From JBGOUJ01 sp041477005 (GTDB lineage: Bacteria; Acidobacteriota; Terriglobia; Bryobacterales; JACQDG01): a DNA stretch of 8,830 bases. A program made the position numbers and the translations under genes. Location: positions 1 to 8,830 of the forward strand of contig JBGOUJ010000321.1 of the NCBI GenBank assembly GCA_041477005.1, read 5' to 3'. Below, one piece after another: positions 5,737-8,830 of the stretch (its first letter is position 1; each line of letters starts with the position of its first letter). The notes beneath the pieces are model-generated. The model was not told the origin of the DNA. It was given only the letters and a program-made list of their open reading frames with translations, and made no database searches.

Positions 5737-6753
5737 TCAGGCGGCCGGGTCGGGATCGTTGCCCGGCGCCGTCCCTGGATCCAATGCGAAGCTGAGCTGG
5801 CGGCCTGTAGCGGCCCCGGTATGCTGCTCATAGGCCTTGATGATTCGTTGCACCAGGGCGTGGCGCACCACGTCACGCTCGTCGAGATAGATGAAGCTCA
5901 CGCCTTCCACGCCGGCGATCACCTCGATCGCCTGGAGCAGGCCGCTGCGCTTGCCGGCCGGGAGGTCGATCTGGGTCACGTCGCCGGTGATGACGGCCTT
6001 CGAGCCGAAGCCCAGGCGGGTCAAAAACATCTTCATCTGCTCGGGGGTCGAGTTCTGCGCTTCATCCAGAATAATGAAGCTTTCGTTGAGCGAGCGGCCT
6101 CGCATGAAGGCCAGCGGCGCCACCTCGATCACCCCTTTTTCCAGGTACTTCTCGACCTTTTCGACCTCCAGCATGTCGAACAGGGCGTCGTAGAGCGGCC
6201 GCAGGTAAGGATCGATCTTTTCCTGGAGCGTGCCGGGCAGGAAGCCGAGCCGCTCGCCCGCCTCCACCGCCGGCCGGGCCAGAATGATGCGGCCCACGCG
6301 CTTGCTGAGCAGCGCCGAGACGGCCATCGCCACCGCCAGGTAGGTCTTGCCAGTGCCCGCCGGGCCGATGGCGAACACCATGTCGTTGCGCTCGATGGCC
6401 TCCACGTAGCGCATCTGGTTGATGCTGCGCGGGGCCAGCGCCTTCTTGCCGAAATTGCGCTGCCGGCCGCTCGAGACCAGCGCGCGCAGGCTGACCTCGG
6501 GGTTCTCGCACGCCACGCGCAGGTAGGACTTCATGTCGCCGTTGGTGAAGGCCTGGCCCTGCTGCACCAACGCTACATAGTCCTCCAGGATCGCTTCGGC
6601 GCGGCGCACCGGTTCCGCTTCCCCTTCGATCTCCAGGCTGTCCTCCAGCAAATGGGTGCTGATGTTGAGGGCCGACTCCAACAGGCGGATGTTCTCGTCG
6701 CGAGTGCCGAAAAGCGGCTCGATGCCGCGTGTGATTTTGACCTGCCGTTTCAT
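5737..6753 (-). CDS. ybeZ: PhoH-family ATPase (YbeZ)
   Basis: A 338-residue PhoH-like P-loop ATPase. The N-terminal part (about 1-70) is the small KH-like region of this family. The ATPase domain has Walker A GPAGTGKT (130-137), the RPAVEAGERLGFLPG motif (160-174), Walker B FIILDE (226-231) followed by AQN, and a TGDVTQIDLP sensor-like motif (256-265). The last 25 residues are a variable polar tail. The family is a predicted RNA-binding ATPase or helicase that partners YbeY. The ATG at 6753 gives the normal N-terminus; an in-frame TTG at 6783 would add ten residues translated from the T-rich tract of the upstream hairpin and is less likely. The ATG lacks a clear ribosome binding site. First gene of the operon, with a structured leader upstream (see the hairpin at 6785-6807). 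Confidence 0.96.
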   Translation of the reverse strand: MKRQVKITRGIEPLFGTRDENIRLLESALNISTHLLEDSLEIEGEAEPVRRAEAILEDYVALVQQGQAFTNGDMKSYLRVACENPEVSLRALVSSGRQRNFGKKALAPRSINQMRYVEAIERNDMVFAIGPAGTGKTYLAVAMAVSALLSKRVGRIILARPAVEAGERLGFLPGTLQEKIDPYLRPLYDALFDMLEVEKVEKYLEKGVIEVAPLAFMRGRSLNESFIILDEAQNSTPEQMKMFLTRLGFGSKAVITGDVTQIDLPAGKRSGLLQAIEVIAGVEGVSFIYLDERDVVRHALVQRIIKAYEQHTGAATGRQLSFALDPGTAPGNDPDPAA

Positions 6754-6784
6754 CAATCGGGTAGCGCTGCCCCAAAAACACAAA

Positions 6785-6807
6785 AGACAGGCCTACAGGG
6801 CCTGTCT
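6785..6807 (-). terminator. Terminator-like hairpin in the phoH leader (candidate attenuator)
   Basis: A perfect 9-bp inverted repeat (AGACAGGCC / GGCCTGTCT) with a five-base loop. Read on the minus strand it is followed at once by TTTGTGTTTTT, as in an intrinsic terminator; on the plus strand no T-tract follows. It lies between the predicted phoH promoter and the phoH start, and no minus-strand gene ends nearby, so it would stop transcription before phoH unless read through. A conditional attenuator or the end of a short RNA are the likely readings. Confidence 0.6.
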
Positions 6808-6810
6808 GCG

Positions 6811-6816
6811 CCTCCT
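6811..6816 (-). promoter_or_regulatory. AGGAGG sequence in the phoH leader
   Basis: A perfect Shine-Dalgarno core on the minus strand, three bases before the terminator-like hairpin. No ATG, GTG or TTG start lies at normal distance without crossing the hairpin; the in-frame TTG at 6783 would come within about five unpaired bases if the hairpin folds. It may be a vestigial or hairpin-bridged ribosome binding site, or chance. Confidence 0.3.
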
Positions 6817-6860
6817 GACTAGTGCTTTCTTCGACGTTCCAGAATGCTCCCGTCCACAGA

Positions 6861-6874
6861 GCGGCGTCCGCCGC
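6861..6874 (-). other. GC-rich hairpin near the 5' end of the phoH leader
   Basis: The self-complementary sequence GCGGCGTCCGCCGC can form a five-bp stem with a four-base loop. It falls just after the predicted transcription start of the phoH operon, so it could stabilise the leader RNA or alternate with other structure. Short GC palindromes are common in DNA of this composition. Confidence 0.3.
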
Positions 6875-6883
6875 CCGCCTCTT

Positions 6884-6892
6884 AATATAGCA
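6884..6892 (-). promoter_or_regulatory. Extended -10 promoter of the phoH operon
   Basis: The minus strand reads TGCTATATT: a TGn extension plus TATATT, five of six matches to TATAAT, in an otherwise GC-rich region. No clear -35 is seen, which extended -10 promoters tolerate. The predicted start near 6877 gives a leader of about 124 bases holding the hairpins described. Confidence 0.45.
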
Positions 6893-6938
6893 CAGGCGCC
6901 GGAGAGCGCGTGGGTGTAGTTAATCTTCATCAGGGTGA

Positions 6939-7018
6939 AGAACTGGGGACGCCCAAACGGCTCCGCTCAGAGCCCCCTGTGAGGTGTCCAGGTGTACACT
7001 GCTCCTGACCCCAATTCT
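6939..7018 (+). repeat. Long-range inverted repeat before the secreted propeller gene
   Basis: AGAACTGGGG (6939-6948) and CCCCAATTCT (7009-7018) are complementary at 9 of 10 positions, 60 bases apart. A smaller hairpin (GGCTC / GAGCC, 6959-6974) sits between them. The right arm ends directly before the ribosome binding site at 7019-7025. It may be a leader RNA structure or a remnant of a small mobile element; evidence is pairing only. Confidence 0.35.
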
Positions 7019-7025
7019 GAAGGGA
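7019..7025 (+). promoter_or_regulatory. Ribosome binding site of the secreted propeller gene
   Basis: GAAGGGA lies 11 bases before the ATG at 7037. An in-frame GTG at 7028 is too close to it (two to three bases), which favours the ATG, although the spacing is somewhat long. Confidence 0.5.
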
Positions 7026-7036
7026 TTGTGCCCCTC

Positions 7037-8830
7037 ATGGTTCGGATGACGCGTCTCTTAGCATCTCTTTTGGTCCTCGTTGGAACTCTGGCTTTCGTCG
7101 CAAGCCAGGGCCGGCAGACGGCTGCGGTTACCGTGGAACCCGGAGCAGCATCCATTCTCCTTCGCTTCGGTCTCGACGGCCGGCCTGATATCGATTGGAG
7201 CGGGAGCGTTTTCGCCCCGCCGGGCAGCAGCATTAAGGGATGGCAGTTCGATCCCAGAGACCAGCTCAGCGAAAGCAGTTGGAAATGTTCGACCCGCCAG
7301 GAGACCTACTGGGACACGCCGTACGAGCGCAACCTGCGCCCCACTTCCAACCGGGGAAAGGTCACCGCGAAGGGGATTGTTCTGAACTTGAAAGACTCCC
7401 GTGGCGAGGTCCGCGTCAAAACGGCTCAGGGAGACTTTTCGCTCACGCTCAGCCCCGCGCTCTGGTCCACCCCGCAGACCTTCCTGAACGGCGCGGTCGT
7501 AGTCAGCGCGGTGGCCCCGGCGCTGCGGCTTACAGCGGGGCCGGAAATCAAGGACTATCCTTCTCTGCTCGAAGCCCGCGATGGCACGCTCTGGGTTGCC
7601 TACCAAGCCTTCTCGGGCAACGGAGATCAGATCCTCGTGCGGCGGCGACGAAATGCGGCCTGGTCGGAGCCCGAGCCGGTGGCGGAAGCGGGCGGGGACT
7701 ACTTTCGGACCGCCCTGGCGCAAGACGGAGCCGGAAGGGTCTGGGTGGTTTGGGCGGCCCGGGTCTCTTCGAACTTCGACCTGTACGCACGCGCCTTCGA
7801 CGGCAGGAAGTGGTCCTCGGTGGAGCGTCTGACGACCGCGGAGAATTCCGACATCTTCCATTCCTTGGCGAGCGACCCCTCCGGCAAACTGTATCTGGCC
7901 TATCAGAGCGCCCGCGCGGGCAACTTCGACATTTACATGCGCGTGTTCGACGGAAAAAAGTGGTCGAACGAAATGCAGGTCTCATCGGACCCTGCCAACG
8001 ACTGGAACCCGGCGCTCGCGGTGGCCACCGATGGCCGGGTGACGATCCTCTGGGACAGTTACGCCAAAGGGAACTACGACATCATGGCGCGCACGTACGA
8101 GAAGGGGAAGTTCGGTGAGGTAATGGCCATCACCGAAAGCGGCGCCATGGAAGGCCGGCCGTCGGCGCAATACGATCGGCAGGGCCGGCTCTGGATTGCT
8201 TGGGAGGAAGGCGACTGGAACTGGGGCAAAGACTTCGGCTACCAAATTCCGGAGAGCGGCCGCGGCCTGCTCGACCGGCGCCAAGTGCGCGTCGCCGTCC
8301 TGGAGAACGGCAAGCTGCTCGAGCCGCGCGGAAACCTCGGCGGATCTGTTCCCGAAGACTTGCGGCAGGTCTTCCACCAACCCACACTGGTTCTCGACCG
8401 CCAGGGCGCTCCCTGGGTGTTTTTCCGGGTCCGCGTGAACCTGCCGCAAGGGAAGGGGGAAACGCACCGCGCGCTCTGGCGCATCGCGGCCACCACTTAC
8501 CGGCACGGCGGGTGGATCCCCATGATCGAGTTTCCGGAGGGCTCTGGACGCATCGATGCTCCTGGCGCCGCAATCCTCCAGCGCGATGGGAGCATAGCGC
8601 TGGCGTGGGTGTCGGATGGCCGCCTGTGGCCGGCGGGCTTTCCGCAAGAGCAGGATCTTTACTTCGCCGGCTTGCCTTCAGCGCCGGACACCGGCGCAGC
8701 CGAACTGGTCGCGTTCACACCGCCTTCCGACTCGACGGCGCCTTCCCATCCCGACGAGGCCCGCGACGTGCAGCGGATGCGGAGCTATCGCGCGACGGCG
8801 GGAGGGCAGACGCTGCGGATTGTCCGGGGC
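7037..8830 (+). CDS. Large secreted beta-propeller protein, C-terminus beyond the window
   Basis: The frame is open for 598 codons to the right edge. Residues 1-24 form a Sec signal peptide (LLASLLVLVGTLAFVAS), so the protein is exported. Residues about 30-165 are beta-rich and unassigned. Repeats follow with a strand pattern such as DGTLWVAY, each with a later FDIYxRxFDGKKWS-like element: the strands end at Tyr189, Trp239, Tyr289, Trp339 and Trp389, exactly 50 residues apart, and further copies end at Phe463 and Trp524. Seven such strands suggest a seven-bladed beta-propeller, similar in style to BNR/sialidase-like or WD40-like PD40 proteins. No catalytic residues can be named. The visible end (GGQTLRIVRG, 589-598) looks like the lead-in to a second domain; from memory, related proteins continue with a His-rich PHP-like metal-binding region, but that part is not in the window. 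The gene is divergent from the phoH operon. Confidence 0.9.
   Translation, partial: MVRMTRLLASLLVLVGTLAFVASQGRQTAAVTVEPGAASILLRFGLDGRPDIDWSGSVFAPPGSSIKGWQFDPRDQLSESSWKCSTRQETYWDTPYERNLRPTSNRGKVTAKGIVLNLKDSRGEVRVKTAQGDFSLTLSPALWSTPQTFLNGAVVVSAVAPALRLTAGPEIKDYPSLLEARDGTLWVAYQAFSGNGDQILVRRRRNAAWSEPEPVAEAGGDYFRTALAQDGAGRVWVVWAARVSSNFDLYARAFDGRKWSSVERLTTAENSDIFHSLASDPSGKLYLAYQSARAGNFDIYMRVFDGKKWSNEMQVSSDPANDWNPALAVATDGRVTILWDSYAKGNYDIMARTYEKGKFGEVMAITESGAMEGRPSAQYDRQGRLWIAWEEGDWNWGKDFGYQIPESGRGLLDRRQVRVAVLENGKLLEPRGNLGGSVPEDLRQVFHQPTLVLDRQGAPWVFFRVRVNLPQGKGETHRALWRIAATTYRHGGWIPMIEFPEGSGRIDAPGAAILQRDGSIALAWVSDGRLWPAGFPQEQDLYFAGLPSAPDTGAAELVAFTPPSDSTAPSHPDEARDVQRMRSYRATAGGQTLRIVRG

Noticed and set aside
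5730..5876. Upstream extension of ybeY by 49 codons
   Set aside because: It overlaps the 3' end of phoH, adds unconserved Ser/Pro/Arg-rich sequence and exceeds the usual family length.
5515..6822. 435-codon plus-strand open frame opposite phoH
   Set aside because: It is antisense to PhoH, which has intact Walker motifs; the frame has no domain signal and a composition typical of antisense shadows.
6819..6857. Twelve-codon GTG-started leader peptide upstream of phoH
   Set aside because: It ends shortly before the terminator-like hairpin, as an attenuator peptide might, but it has no ribosome binding site and no run of one amino acid's codons.
6995..7000. TACACT as a -10 for the rightward propeller gene
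   Set aside because: No -35 at a workable distance and no correctly spaced TGn extension; it lies in the palindrome GTGTACAC.
7058..7861. 267-codon minus-strand open frame opposite the propeller gene
   Set aside because: The plus-strand frame has a signal peptide and periodic repeats; the antisense frame is Arg/Pro-rich with no recognisable domain.

Overview
The window is GC-rich, tightly packed bacterial chromosome. Its core is a leftward (minus-strand) housekeeping operon: a PhoH-family ATPase (ybeZ), the endoribonuclease-like YbeY, a CorC/HlyC CBS-domain membrane protein (ybeX-like) and the GTPase Era. Two small genes follow, a secreted BON-domain protein and an unrecognised 95-residue protein. 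Short overlaps (ATGA at ybeY/corC and corC/era) and gaps of a few bases support co-transcription. The high GC, a Tat-exported Gfo/Idh/MocA oxidoreductase, a large secreted propeller protein and a divergent CorC membrane domain suggest Acidobacteriota (Solibacter/Bryobacter-like). That placement is inference from gene style, not a database result.

Layout from left to right. Bases 1-611 hold the N-terminal half of a Tat-signal oxidoreductase (minus strand, running off the left edge). Bases 612-1082 hold no convincing gene. Bases 1083-2281 hold a translationally coupled minus-strand pair: an HNH endonuclease with a probable B3-like N-terminal DNA-binding region, then an 85-residue acidic protein. 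This block looks lower in GC than its surroundings and reads as an accessory insertion. A 15-bp near-perfect direct repeat (14/15) lies on either side of it, and one copy sits in the last codons of the neighbouring 95-residue gene. Bases 2469-6753 are the phoH-ybeY-corC-era-BON-hypothetical run.

Bases 6754-7036 are a divergent regulatory region. On the minus strand it has an extended -10 promoter, a GC hairpin, an AGGAGG sequence and a 9-bp hairpin followed by a T-rich tract, all upstream of phoH, which suggests an attenuator or a short terminated RNA. On the plus strand it has a long-range inverted repeat ending just before the ribosome binding site of the rightward gene. From 7037 to the right edge runs a secreted protein of at least 598 residues. 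Five of its sequence repeats are exactly 50 residues apart and two looser ones follow, consistent with a seven-bladed beta-propeller; the reading frame is still open at the window end.

The operon genes act together in ribosome and RNA quality control: Era and YbeY in 16S rRNA and 30S maturation, PhoH/YbeZ as a YbeY partner, and CorC/YbeX linked to the same locus in many bacteria. The HNH pair is the best candidate for something undescribed: a nuclease followed by a coupled small acidic protein, an arrangement reminiscent of nuclease plus inhibitor. No methyltransferase is visible in this window.
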